Notes: a model not told the origin generated them from the sequence alone. Numbered from the stretch's first letter, positions 1 through 7,767 are shown. The stretch is DNA of 64,000 nt from Geodermatophilus telluris (GCF_900102745.1 NZ_FMZF01000003.1:388671-452670), one strand, 5' to 3'. Made by a program: numbers and translations.

Positions 1-717
1 CTCCACGGCCAGCCAGGTCTTGCCGGAGCCTGCACCCCCGGTGATCTCCACCCGGTGCCGGGCGGACAGGAGGTCGAGCACCTTGGCCTGGTCCCTGGTG
101 AGCAGGTCGCAGGCCGCCTCCCGCTCGGCCAGCCAGGCCACCAGGTGCTGCTGCGGGATCGCCGTCCCGGCGAGGCAGTCGACCAGGTCCTCGACGTCCT
201 CGGCGCTGGGCGGGTTCGGCTCGTCGCGCATCTGCTGGAGCGCCGCCCGGATGCGGGCAGCCGCGTGCGGCACGTCCGTCCTGTCGAGGGCCATCCACCG
301 GGCGAGACCCGGGGCGCGGAAGGCAGCCGACAGCGTGGTGGCCGGCAGCGCGACGAGGTGCACCAGGCGCGGACGCCCCGCGGTCCAGCGGGGGTGTTCG
401 TCGAGGTAGTCGCCGAGCAGGTACTTGCACGTGACGGCCTGGTCGACCGGGTGGATCTCGCGGTCCACGCCGTCCCCGACCTGGCGCCACATCCCGCGCT
501 GCAGTGACACGCTGCCGCCCTTGACCTCGACGACGGCGACGCCCACTCCGGGCCAGGCCACGATCAGGTCGGCCTCACGGTCCTCCGCGCGGTCACTGAA
601 GCGCAGGTTGCAGAAGAGGACGGCGTCGTCGGGCAACTGCTCGCGCAGCGTCTGGACGAACAACTGCTCGGACGCCGACGCGAACTGCGGCTCGTTGGGG
701 AAGAGACGCGCCGTCAT
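1..717 (-). CDS. NERD-domain nuclease with P-loop helicase domain (3' end outside window)
   Basis: Reading leftward from an ATG whose first base is 717, the frame stays open to the window edge (239 codons). Residues about 50-75 carry the PD-(D/E)XK core of a NERD domain: an Asp in EADLIV, then EVKGG. Near the edge, at about residue 230, is a Walker A loop, GGAGSGKT. The order NERD then P-loop is that of the NERD-UvrD/SF1 helicases, and the same architecture recurs at 18244-19764. The helicase body lies outside the window. The gene points away from the caspase-like gene at 912, leaving about 195 bp for divergent promoters. The likely role is nucleic-acid cleavage coupled to an ATPase in genome defence or repair; the role is inferred from the family, while the motifs are seen directly. 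Confidence 0.8.
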   Translation of the reverse strand, partial: MTARLFPNEPQFASASEQLFVQTLREQLPDDAVLFCNLRFSDRAEDREADLIVAWPGVGVAVVEVKGGSVSLQRGMWRQVGDGVDREIHPVDQAVTCKYLLGDYLDEHPRWTAGRPRLVHLVALPATTLSAAFRAPGLARWMALDRTDVPHAAARIRAALQQMRDEPNPPSAEDVEDLVDCLAGTAIPQQHLVAWLAEREAACDLLTRDQAKVLDLLSARHRVEITGGAGSGKTWLAVE

Positions 718-911
718 GTGCACACCCCGCTCGTCTCCGTCCAGCGCCGTGACGGTCCACGACGCGACGCCGACGAGCATCGCAACGGACGACTCCGCCC
801 TGGAACACCCCCGAGGGGTGGACGCCTCGTCCGGCTCTCTGAGCACCACGGCCCCACGAGTCGCACCGGCGTGCCGGCCTCCACGGAACGATCGGCGGAC
901 CGGGTCAGCCT

Positions 912-1505
912 GTGTCCGTGCCGAGCAACGGGATCTTCTGCCTCGAGGGCGAGTGGGAGGACCGGCTGACGGACAAGCTCAGCGTCCGCCCGGGCCTCGA
1001 CATGCTCATGACGATCCGCGAGGACCGTCTCATCCACCGGAACGCCGCGACGTCCCGCGAGTTCGGGCACTACTTCACCAAGTGGACGTCACACCGGTAC
1101 GACGCCTTCCCGTTGGCTTACCTCGCCTGTCACGGGCGCCGCGGCAGGGTCTGGCTGGGTGGTGACGAGCTATCCCTGGCGGAGATCGCGGACATGGTCG
1201 AGCGACCGCTGAAGGACCGAGTCGTCTACTTCGGCTCCTGCGGGACCCTGGCCGCCTCCGACGATGAACTCGCCGACTTCGTGGCCCGCACCGGCGTCCG
1301 CACGGTCGTCAGCTACGTCGGGAGCGTCTCGTGGAGCGAGTCCGCCGCTTTCGACCTGACCCTGCTGCCCGAACTGCTCGACAGCGTGGACATGCGCAAG
1401 ATGTTCACCCGACTCCGGGACCGGCACCCGTACTTCGTCGACGGGCTCGGACTCCGCGTCGCGACGGCCAGTTGGGTGTCCCCGCGGACGCGCACCGCGG
1501 CGTAG
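912..1505 (+). CDS. Caspase-like (CHAT/DUF6642-type) protein
   Basis: This 197-residue protein opens with a GTG followed by SNGIFCLEGEWE, characteristic of a small actinobacterial family I associate with DUF6642. A His in ACHG at about residue 73 and a Cys in FGSCGTL at about residue 108, each after a hydrophobic strand, match the catalytic His-Cys dyad of caspase/CHAT peptidases. The protein is about the size of one peptidase domain and has no membrane segment. It is divergent from the NERD-helicase gene at 1-717 and its stop directly abuts that of the Nudix regulator at 1506. CHAT peptidases act as effectors in several bacterial immunity systems, so a protease role is plausible. Substrate and activation are unknown, and the dyad is a motif reading only. 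No clear Shine-Dalgarno precedes the GTG. Confidence 0.65.
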   Translation: MSVPSNGIFCLEGEWEDRLTDKLSVRPGLDMLMTIREDRLIHRNAATSREFGHYFTKWTSHRYDAFPLAYLACHGRRGRVWLGGDELSLAEIADMVERPLKDRVVYFGSCGTLAASDDELADFVARTGVRTVVSYVGSVSWSESAAFDLTLLPELLDSVDMRKMFTRLRDRHPYFVDGLGLRVATASWVSPRTRTAA

Positions 1506-2180
1506 TCACCGGGACGCGTGGCGGAAGAGCTCGGCCGGTCGACCGACCGAGCCGCGGGTGGCCTCCCCCGTGCTCTGGAGGTGGTCCCTGACGTGCCGCC
1601 GGAAGACGTCCGGCTGGAGCCGGCGACCGGCGACGGCCTCGTGCAACCGCCGCAGGTCGCGCAGGGTGAACGGCTCCGGCAGCAGTCGCTCCGGGTCCGG
1701 CCGCTCGGCGTAGGCGGCCCGGACTTGGGCGACCGCCATCTCGACGATGCCGTCGTGGTCGAAGGGCAGGCCGGTCGCCTCCGCCACCGGGCGCAGCTGG
1801 ACGTCGTCCGGCCGCTCCTCGGCGACAGGGGCGACGACCGCCGGGGGGAGCAGGACGACGTGCGCCACCGACAGCACCCAGCCCCGGTCGTCGCGCCGCG
1901 GGTCGTCGAAGACGTACAGCTGCCGCGGCGCCTGGCCGCGGAGGCCCGCCTTCTGGTCGAGCGAGCGCAGCACGGCGCCGGCCAGGGTCTCGCCCTCGTG
2001 CAGGAAGGTGCCGGGCAGCGCCCACGCGTCGGATCGGGTTGCGCTGTCACGACGGACCAGGAGGACCAGGAGCCCCCGCTCGGGGTCGGGGGTCAGGACG
2101 GCCGTGTCGACGGCGACCGACGGCCGCGGGTAGTCGACCAGCCGCCGGCCGGAGGAGTCGTGGTACTCGGGGATTGACAT
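1506..2180 (-). CDS. NrtR-like Nudix-domain transcriptional regulator
   Basis: The 224-residue product has an N-terminal Nudix-like domain (about residues 20-150, with LVLLVRR and an ALPGTFLHEGETL segment in the Nudix-box position) and a C-terminal winged-helix region (about 160-215, with PFTLRDLRRLHEAVAG). This two-part build is that of NrtR regulators, where the Nudix part senses ADP-ribose or related NAD products and the winged helix binds DNA. It is divergent from an ADP-ribose operon starting at 2244, and its start codon overlaps the -35 element of that operon's promoter. The palindrome at 2207-2224 is its likely operator. The Nudix box looks degenerate compared with catalytic GX5EX7REUXEEXGU, which suits a sensor rather than an enzyme. 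Its ligand is inferred. Confidence 0.8.
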   Translation of the reverse strand: MSIPEYHDSSGRRLVDYPRPSVAVDTAVLTPDPERGLLVLLVRRDSATRSDAWALPGTFLHEGETLAGAVLRSLDQKAGLRGQAPRQLYVFDDPRRDDRGWVLSVAHVVLLPPAVVAPVAEERPDDVQLRPVAEATGLPFDHDGIVEMAVAQVRAAYAERPDPERLLPEPFTLRDLRRLHEAVAGRRLQPDVFRRHVRDHLQSTGEATRGSVGRPAELFRHASR

Positions 2181-2202
2181 TAACGCGGATCCCGCCTAAT
2201 TT
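2174..2202 (+). promoter_or_regulatory. Sigma-70-type promoter of the ADP-ribose operon
   Basis: TTGACA (2174-2179) and TAATTT (2197-2202) are separated by exactly 17 bp, close to the housekeeping consensus and unusual in such GC-rich DNA. The predicted transcription start, near 2208-2210, falls inside the palindrome at 2207-2224. The -35 overlaps the start codon of the divergent regulator gene. Confidence 0.6.
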
Positions 2203-2206
2203 GAGT

Positions 2207-2224
2207 TTGCGCGATGGAGCGCAA
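2207..2224. promoter_or_regulatory. Palindromic operator candidate (TTGCGC-N6-GCGCAA)
   Basis: A perfect 6-6-6 inverted repeat covers the predicted transcription start. Binding here would block initiation of the operon at 2244. The adjacent NrtR-like regulator is the obvious candidate ligand-controlled repressor. The symmetry is seen directly; the protein-DNA pairing is inferred. Confidence 0.5.
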
Positions 2225-2243
2225 TCTACGGGAGGTGGGTGCC

Positions 2244-3095
2244 ATGAACAACCTCGAGGTCCGACTGCACGTCGGCCAGGGGACCGCTGGTGGTCCGCTG
2301 ACGGTCTTCCCCGTCTGGACCGACGCCCCGACGCTGCCGACGCGTTACCTCACCGGCGCAGGCGTCCCGGTCGAGGTCGCCGAGCGCGCGGGCTCCCCCG
2401 TCGTCGACCAGATCGTCGTCACCAACCGCGCCGACCGTCCGGTCCTGCTCCTGGCCGGGGAATTGCTCGAGGGCGGCTGGCAGACGCGTGCCCTGACCGG
2501 CTCCACGCTGCTGGCTCCCGGGCTCCCGACCGTGCAGCAGGTCGTCTGCGTGGAGCAGGGCCGGTGGGGTGGCTCCACCGCCCACACCCGGCGCGCCCGC
2601 CGGACCCCCTTCACGGTCCTGTCCGCGATGGACGGGGACCAGGCCCAGCACGCTGTCTGGGACCGGGTCCGCGGGCTCGGGTCGGTCGCCGGCCCGTCGG
2701 CCACCGACTCGCTGACCGACCGCCTCGACCGCACGGACGCGACCGCCCGGAACCTGACCCGCGGACTGCGGCCGCTGGCCGGCCAGCGCGGTCTGCTGGT
2801 GGGCATCGCCGGCCGCCCGGTCTGGACGGAGGTCTTCGACAGCGCCCGCACCCTGAAGGCTCACTGGCCGGGACTGCTGCACGCCGCGACGGTCGACGCG
2901 CTGGGCCGTCCGGCCGTCCGCACCCCCGCTGCCGTCGCCCGGGCCTTCGCCGAGCGGGTCGAGCGCACCCGTCTCCTCCCCGACGGCCCGGCCGGCCTGG
3001 GACAGCGTCTTCACGGCGGCGGCCGGATCCGGACGACCGCCCTCCGCTGGACCGACCGCACCGTCCACCTCACCGCGATCGCCCAGGAAGGCTGA
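2244..3095 (+). CDS. ARPP-1-type protein (ADP-ribosylglycohydrolase/phosphatase-associated)
   Basis: The start at 2244 is preferred over the in-frame ATG at 2214 because GGAGG (2231-2235) lies 8 nt upstream and 2214 falls inside the operator. The 283-residue product has the pattern of the ARPP-1 family: an N-terminal strand ending in LTVFPVW, a central NRADRPVLLLAGELLEGGWQ segment, an RWGGS-type loop, and a C-terminal domain ending in HLTAIA. ARPP-1 was described by de Souza and Aravind in their survey of NAD-utilising pathways as a partner of ADP-ribosylglycohydrolases and rhodanese-like phosphatases. Exactly such a fusion follows one nucleotide downstream. The biochemical role is not known; the conserved polar motif suggests an enzyme or nucleotide-binding protein. 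First gene of the operon. Confidence 0.75.
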   Translation: MNNLEVRLHVGQGTAGGPLTVFPVWTDAPTLPTRYLTGAGVPVEVAERAGSPVVDQIVVTNRADRPVLLLAGELLEGGWQTRALTGSTLLAPGLPTVQQVVCVEQGRWGGSTAHTRRARRTPFTVLSAMDGDQAQHAVWDRVRGLGSVAGPSATDSLTDRLDRTDATARNLTRGLRPLAGQRGLLVGIAGRPVWTEVFDSARTLKAHWPGLLHAATVDALGRPAVRTPAAVARAFAERVERTRLLPDGPAGLGQRLHGGGRIRTTALRWTDRTVHLTAIAQEG

Positions 3096-3096
3096 G

Positions 3097-4515
3097 ATGA
3101 CCACTCCCCCGTCCCGCCGGCACCGCGTCGCCGGCGCCCTCGTCGGCTCGGCCGTGGGCGACGCGCTCGGCGCGCCGTTCGAGTTCGGCCCGCCCGGCCG
3201 CTTCTCGACCCGCTTCCCCACCGCCCGGCGGGGTGCCAGGACCGAGATGTGCGGTGGCGGCTCCCTCGGCTGGGAGCCGGGTGAGTTCACCGACGACACG
3301 CAGATGGCCCTGCTCCTGGCGACATCCCTCGTCGACAACGGCGGACTGGACGAGGCGGACGTCTTCGACCGGTTCCGCACCTGGGCCGCCGCCGGTCCGC
3401 CGGACGTCGGCGTCCAGACGAGCGCCATCCTCCGCTCTCGCCTCCCGTGGGACAGGGCCGCGGCCGAGCACTTCGCGCGCACCGGCCGGGCGGCCGGCAA
3501 CGGCTCGCTCATGCGGACGACGCCCGCCGCCATCTGGTTCTCCCGCTCCGGCACCGCGGCCACCGTCGACGCCGCCCGGCGCATCTCGGCCCTGACCCAC
3601 GGCGACCCGGCGGCCGGCGAGGGCTGCGCGATCTTCCACGAGCTGATGCGCGTCGCCCTCGACGGCGGCGACCCGCTGGCGGCCATCCCCGGAGCCCTCG
3701 TGCTGGTCGAGGAGCAGTACCGCGACCGGTGGGCCGCCGTCCTGGCGGAGGACTGGACGCCGGAGCAGGCGACCGAGTCCAACGGCGCCGTCTGGCCCAC
3801 GCTCGGCCAGGCGGTGTGGGCCCTGCGGCACGGGCGGGACTTCGCCGAGGTCATGCGGCTGGTCATCGACCTCGGCGGGGACACGGACACCGTCGCGTGC
3901 GTCGCCGGTGGCCTGGCCGGCGCCGTGTACGGGATGGGCGGCATCCCGTCGCGCTGGGCGACGGTCGTGCACGGCACCGTCCCCGGACACGGCGACGGGG
4001 TGTGGCGGCTGGCCGACCTGCAGCAGCTCGCGGCGGCGCTCGACGGCGGACCACTGAAGGCACACGACCCCGGCCCCACCGAGCGGCTCGGACCGGTCGA
4101 GGTCGTGGACGGCATCTGGGCCGCCGACCTCGACGGCGCCCGCTACAGCGAGGAGGACTTCGCCGTCGTCTCGCTCTGCCGGCTCGGGGAGCCGTTCCCG
4201 CACCGCGTGAGCCGGATGGTCTACCTGGCCGACCACGACGACAACCCGGGCCTGGACGACGTGCTGGCCGACGTCCTCGACGACATGGCCGCGCTGCGCG
4301 AGGAGGGCCACCGGGTCCTCGTGCACTGCCACGGCGGCGCGTCGCGGACCGGCCTCGTCCTGCGCGGCTGGCTCGTCCGCGAGGAAGGCATGGGCGTCGA
4401 CGAGGCGACCGCGTACGTCCGCGAGCGCTGGCAGCACCTCGGCACGTGGAACCACAGCTTCACCGCCGCGCTGCACCTCCTGGCGGACCGCCGCACCGAC
4501 AAGGAGGACGCGTGA
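3097..4515 (+). CDS. ADP-ribosylglycohydrolase fused to dual-specificity phosphatase
   Basis: Residues about 8-310 form an ADP-ribosylglycohydrolase (DraG-type) domain: GDALGAPFEFG, FTDDTQMALLL (the metal-binding TDD) and DLGGDTDTVACVAGGLAGA, which supplies the second set of acidic metal ligands. Residues about 330-465 form a dual-specificity/rhodanese-phosphatase domain with the catalytic HCHGGASRTG loop (Cys at about 410, pattern HCX5R). The first domain would remove ADP-ribose from a target or hydrolyse an ADP-ribose derivative. The phosphatase could act on the phosphorylated product, for example ADP-ribose 1''-phosphate. An AGGAAGG site sits just ahead of the ATG. The stop overlaps the next start (GTGA). 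The fusion is a known hallmark of ARPP operons, and it gives the region its ADP-ribose assignment. Confidence 0.9.
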   Translation: MTTPPSRRHRVAGALVGSAVGDALGAPFEFGPPGRFSTRFPTARRGARTEMCGGGSLGWEPGEFTDDTQMALLLATSLVDNGGLDEADVFDRFRTWAAAGPPDVGVQTSAILRSRLPWDRAAAEHFARTGRAAGNGSLMRTTPAAIWFSRSGTAATVDAARRISALTHGDPAAGEGCAIFHELMRVALDGGDPLAAIPGALVLVEEQYRDRWAAVLAEDWTPEQATESNGAVWPTLGQAVWALRHGRDFAEVMRLVIDLGGDTDTVACVAGGLAGAVYGMGGIPSRWATVVHGTVPGHGDGVWRLADLQQLAAALDGGPLKAHDPGPTERLGPVEVVDGIWAADLDGARYSEEDFAVVSLCRLGEPFPHRVSRMVYLADHDDNPGLDDVLADVLDDMAALREEGHRVLVHCHGGASRTGLVLRGWLVREEGMGVDEATAYVRERWQHLGTWNHSFTAALHLLADRRTDKEDA

Positions 4516-4976
4516 GCACCCTGCAGGAGCACCTCGACGCCCTGGATCCCGCCCCGGCGATCCGGGCACTCGCGACCGCGCTGGCCGCGGAGACCGCCGT
4601 CGAGTCCGACCGGCAGGAGCAGTACGTCAGCCTCCGCCCCTCCATGGAGGGCGCCGTGGCGGTGTACCTGCACAGGACGTGGATCTCGATCGCCGTCGAG
4701 CCCGATGGCGCTGCCGCGGTCGCGGCACGGCTGCCCGGCGCGACCGTCCACCCGAAGACGGCGGCGACCACCTACCTGCACCTCACGGCCGACGCCCTGG
4801 CCGGCGCGCCCGATGCCGCCCTGTCCGTCGCCCGCGAAGCGGTCGCCTGGCGCGCCGCCGGTCCGCGATCGAGCGTCGGCACCGGCTCGGCGAAGAAGGT
4901 CGCCGAGCCGGTCGCCACCTGCCCGTCGCACTGGATGGCGCTCCTCCCGAGCGGCGCCTGCCCGGTGTGCGGATGA
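4512..4976 (+). CDS. Small protein with C-terminal zinc ribbon, function unknown
   Basis: A GTG start overlaps the upstream stop by 4 bp, so translation is probably coupled. The 154-residue product has an alpha/beta N-terminal part and ends with CPSHW...CPVCG, a CxxH/CxxC set that could bind one zinc. I do not recognise the family. Its place between the ADP-ribosylglycohydrolase-phosphatase and the predicted ADP-ribosyltransferase suggests an accessory or substrate-recognition subunit of the same pathway. The next gene begins in its stop (ATGA at 4973). Confidence 0.65.
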   Translation: MSTLQEHLDALDPAPAIRALATALAAETAVESDRQEQYVSLRPSMEGAVAVYLHRTWISIAVEPDGAAAVAARLPGATVHPKTAATTYLHLTADALAGAPDAALSVAREAVAWRAAGPRSSVGTGSAKKVAEPVATCPSHWMALLPSGACPVCG

Positions 4977-5228
4977 CCGCTGTGGACGTCGCGACGGTCC
5001 GCGCCCCCGTGGTCGAGCGCGTCGCCTGCTGGGACGACGAGGATGTCGCCGTCCGCGTGTCCGTCGGCGGCGACGCCGCGCTGCACGTCGCCGTCACCAG
5101 CCGCGACCCGCTCATCTACTACAGCCAGGGCGTGACCCTCCGGGCCGACGGGCGGGTCACGGTCGACGCGCCGGACGACGGCTCCACCTCCCCCGGCACC
5201 CGCGGTACGGAAGCCGGCGCCGCGACGG
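4973..5228 (+). pseudogene. Probable 5' part of the ADP-ribosyltransferase gene, out of frame
   Basis: An ATG overlaps the previous stop (ATGA), as expected for a translationally coupled gene. The first 70 or so codons look truly coding (VVERVACWDDEDVAVRV, then LIYYSQGV). After about 5190 this frame turns into Arg/Pro-rich shadow sequence, although it stays formally open to 5869. The frame that carries good protein from 5229 onward has a stop at 5133 and no Shine-Dalgarno before its first ATG. The simplest reading is one gene, 4973-6230, with a one-base indel near the run of five C at about 5190-5194. Whether this is a real mutation or a sequencing error cannot be told here. Confidence 0.5.
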
Positions 5229-6230
5229 ATGACGACGAAAGCCGTCGACCTCGTCGTCCACGAGGTCGAGGACGCAGTGCGGGAGCTGCGACGGCGACAG
5301 GCGGACTCGCGCGACCTGGCCCGCCCCGCCGAGCAGCCGACAGTCGCCGCGGAGGACCTCGCCGTCCCCTGCGAGATGTGGCAGGGCGGCCGGGACACCG
5401 GGTCCTCCCGCCTAGGCGGCGCCGCCCAGGTCCTGACCGGTGTCCGGCACTACTTCTCTGCACCGTTCATCGCGGCGCAGGAGCAGCAGGCGCGGGCGTC
5501 GCTCACCGACCTGCGGACGGGCATCACCCTGCTCCGCGCGGTGAACGCCGCCGACCACCTCGACGCCGACGGGTGGCACGCCCGGGTCGGCCTGCCGGCG
5601 CGCGGCTTCGCCGGACGAGGCCTCGCCGCCAAGCCAGAGCAGGACCCGCAGATCGAACGGCAACTGCGGACGGGCCCGATCGAGATGCCGCTGTGGGGCG
5701 TCTCGCTGAGCCCCGCCGTCGCCGACTCGTTCGGCACCCGGTTCCTGTTCGAGCTCGTCGGCCCGTTCCCCGCCGTGCCGGCGTGGCTGGCGTCCGGGGT
5801 CAAGGCGGACGAGGAGGAGCTGATCACCGGCGGGCGGTACAGGGTGCTCGGCCGGGAACAGCGGGGTGAGACGACGCACGTCCGCCTGCGGTGGATCGGC
5901 GCGAGCGGCGACCGGGTCGGCTCGGACGACCTGCTGCTGGCCGTGCTGAGCGCCGTCCCCGAGGTGGTTGGCAGCTCGCTGACCCGAACGGCCGACCGCG
6001 AGGTGCTGGAGCTGCGGCTGGGCGCGGAGGACTCGGCGACCGTCACCCGTGTGGCGGACGCGGAGGAGGTGCGGGTCGTGCGCTACTGGCCGCCGGATGC
6101 CGGTTGGGGCGCCAAGGGCGATGACCCCGACAGCCAGTGGGCCGCCATCCGGGCGGCTTCACGGACGACGACGGAGAAGGCGACGGTCGACGCGGTCGTC
6201 GCCGCGGTGAGGAGAGGACGGGACGGATGA
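5229..6230 (+). CDS. Predicted ADP-ribosyltransferase (R-S-E type ART fold)
   Basis: The protein (333 residues from the first ATG) carries the spaced motifs of Arg-type ADP-ribosyltransferases: an Arg in TLLRAVN (about residue 105), a Ser-containing strand WGVSLSPAVADSF (about 155-167) and an acidic turn ADEEELITGGRYRV (about 193-206) in the position of the ExE motif that precedes the last strands. Such enzymes transfer ADP-ribose from NAD+ to proteins or nucleic acids. It sits beside an ADP-ribosylglycohydrolase, which would reverse the reaction. The N-terminal 90 or so residues are a helical segment of unknown role, probably preceded by the out-of-frame 4973-5228 segment. Its stop overlaps the start of the HD gene (ATGA at 6227). 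The assignment rests on motif pattern and context, not a search. Confidence 0.6.
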   Translation: MTTKAVDLVVHEVEDAVRELRRRQADSRDLARPAEQPTVAAEDLAVPCEMWQGGRDTGSSRLGGAAQVLTGVRHYFSAPFIAAQEQQARASLTDLRTGITLLRAVNAADHLDADGWHARVGLPARGFAGRGLAAKPEQDPQIERQLRTGPIEMPLWGVSLSPAVADSFGTRFLFELVGPFPAVPAWLASGVKADEEELITGGRYRVLGREQRGETTHVRLRWIGASGDRVGSDDLLLAVLSAVPEVVGSSLTRTADREVLELRLGAEDSATVTRVADAEEVRVVRYWPPDAGWGAKGDDPDSQWAAIRAASRTTTEKATVDAVVAAVRRGRDG

Positions 6231-6883
6231 CGACGCTCGAGGACCGCAAGACGATGGGCAGCGGCCCGCTGTCGACCCGCTACGACGACGCCTTCGCGTA
6301 TGCGGCGGAGCACCACCGGAAGCAGCTGCGCAAGGGCTCACAGGTGCCCTACCTGACGCACCTGATGAGCGTCAGCGCGTTGGTGCTCGAGCACGGCGGC
6401 AGCGAGGACCAGGCGATCGCCGGGCTGCTGCACGACGCCGTCGAGGACGCGCCGAAGGGCACCGGCGGCGCCGTCTTGGCCGAGATCCGGTCGCGCTTCG
6501 GCGGCGACGTCGCGGACATCGTGCGTGCGTGCTCCGACGGGCTGGACGCCCAAGGCAACCGCCACGGGACGTGGGCCGAGCGCAAGCGTGCCTACGTCGA
6601 GGCGCTACCGAGCAAGCCGGCCGAGGCCCTGCTGGTGACCGCGGCGGACAAGACGCACAACGGGCTCTGCATCGCGGCCGACGTCCGCCGGTACGGGCAG
6701 GGCTTCTGGTCGACGTTCAACGCTTCGCGCGAAGAGCTGCTCTGGTACTACACGAGCGTCGAGCGGGCGGTCGCCGCCCGGCTGCCGGATAGCTCGATCG
6801 TCGACGCACTGCACCGCGCCGTCGACGACCTGCTCGCTACGGCCGGCACCGAGCGCTCCGCCGTCCCGGTCGAGATGCCGTAG
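6227..6883 (+). CDS. HD-domain phosphohydrolase
   Basis: Start chosen at 6227, where ATGA overlaps the previous stop; GAGAGGACGGG lies just upstream. The 218-residue product is an HD hydrolase: a His at YLTHLM, the HD pair in GLLHDAVED and a late Asp in TAADKTHN, the order of metal ligands in RelA/SpoT- and MESH1-type HD enzymes. It is close to single-domain size, with no synthetase domain. These enzymes hydrolyse nucleotide pyrophosphates such as (p)ppGpp or related nucleotides. As the last gene of the ADP-ribose operon it may process a nucleotide product or clear an alarmone; the substrate is not shown by sequence. Confidence 0.75.
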   Translation: MTTLEDRKTMGSGPLSTRYDDAFAYAAEHHRKQLRKGSQVPYLTHLMSVSALVLEHGGSEDQAIAGLLHDAVEDAPKGTGGAVLAEIRSRFGGDVADIVRACSDGLDAQGNRHGTWAERKRAYVEALPSKPAEALLVTAADKTHNGLCIAADVRRYGQGFWSTFNASREELLWYYTSVERAVAARLPDSSIVDALHRAVDDLLATAGTERSAVPVEMP

Positions 6884-7008
6884 CGGCAATGCGGCTCCGG
6901 GCCTGCCGTCACCCGTTCGGGTCGACATCGACGGCCGACTGGCTGACCCGTCCTTCCTGTCACAGGGCTGTGATCATCTTCGACCACCCAGCGCTCGGAG
7001 GAGGTCAG

Positions 7009-7767
7009 GTGGCCAGGTCGATCGGGGATTGGTTCGCGGACCACGCACACGAGTTGCCAGATGGCTCGCCGGACGACGAGGTCGTCGAACGGCAGGCTCC
7101 CTGGGACCTCCAGTCGTCAGGGCTCTCGACCACCCGGTCGGCTCGCCGTGACGGGGGTTTGAGTGCCGAGACCGCCTGGACGGCGAGGTCTCTGGCCGGC
7201 GGCGGCCGGAGCGCCGCCGCCGGAACGCCGGCGCAATACGGCGCGGCGGCATCGGCTCGAAGCGCCTCGAGTTCCGTCCCCAAGTCGGTGCGCAAGAAGA
7301 TCCTGACCGCCGCCCGCATCAATCCCCGAGCTGACGTCAACAGCCTTGCGGCCTCGCTGACGAGGGCCGGCACTCCGGTCTCCTCATCCCAGGTCGCGGC
7401 CGTCCTGGGGCGGCCTCTCGCGGCAGCCGGCACCCGTGGGCGTGCGACGGACACGAGCCGGGTCGCCCGGAAGGTGGCGTCGGAGATCCGCCGTACCGCA
7501 CACGCCAATCCGCAGATGGGTCACAAGCGGCTCGCCGCCCTCCTGCGGGCACGCGGGGTCGACGTCGACAAGGCCCAGGTCGCCGAGGTGCTGACTCGCC
7601 GCTGGCGGTTGTCCTCACGGAACGGACGTGCCGCCAAGGGCACGAAGCCGGCCATGGTGATCAAGGTCAACGCGGGCGCTCAGACGAGCCGAACGCTTCA
7701 CGAGACCCCGCTGTGCCCGTCCTGCGGCATGCGGCTCAGCGTCCTCGCCATGTGCCGTTGTTCCTGA
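7009..7767 (+). CDS. DNA-binding-like protein with duplicated helical module and zinc-ribbon tail
   Basis: The GTG at 7009 is preferred over the upstream 6889 start because AGGAGG (about 6998-7003) is correctly spaced. The 252-residue product has a low-complexity N-terminal half rich in Ala, Ser and Arg, then two similar helical modules. One is near residues 88-128 (VRKKILTAARINPRADVNSL) and one near 150-195 (ASEIRRTAHANPQMGHKRLA), each ending in SSQVAAVLG or KAQVAEVL, like tandem winged-helix/HTH units. It ends in LCPSCGMRLSVLAMCRC, a possible zinc site. I do not recognise the family. It lies between the ADP-ribose operon and the convergent SIR2 gene and could regulate either. Confidence 0.55.
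   Translation: MARSIGDWFADHAHELPDGSPDDEVVERQAPWDLQSSGLSTTRSARRDGGLSAETAWTARSLAGGGRSAAAGTPAQYGAAASARSASSSVPKSVRKKILTAARINPRADVNSLAASLTRAGTPVSSSQVAAVLGRPLAAAGTRGRATDTSRVARKVASEIRRTAHANPQMGHKRLAALLRARGVDVDKAQVAEVLTRRWRLSSRNGRAAKGTKPAMVIKVNAGAQTSRTLHETPLCPSCGMRLSVLAMCRCS

Noticed and set aside
2226..4115. Long minus-strand open frame of 629 codons
   Set aside because: It lies entirely opposite two well-supported genes (ARPP-1 and glycohydrolase-phosphatase) and has shadow composition.
4679..5869. A 396-codon plus-strand open frame over the transferase gene
   Set aside because: Only its part from 4973 to about 5190 looks coding. The rest is Arg/Pro-rich and is the shadow of the better frame 5229-6230.
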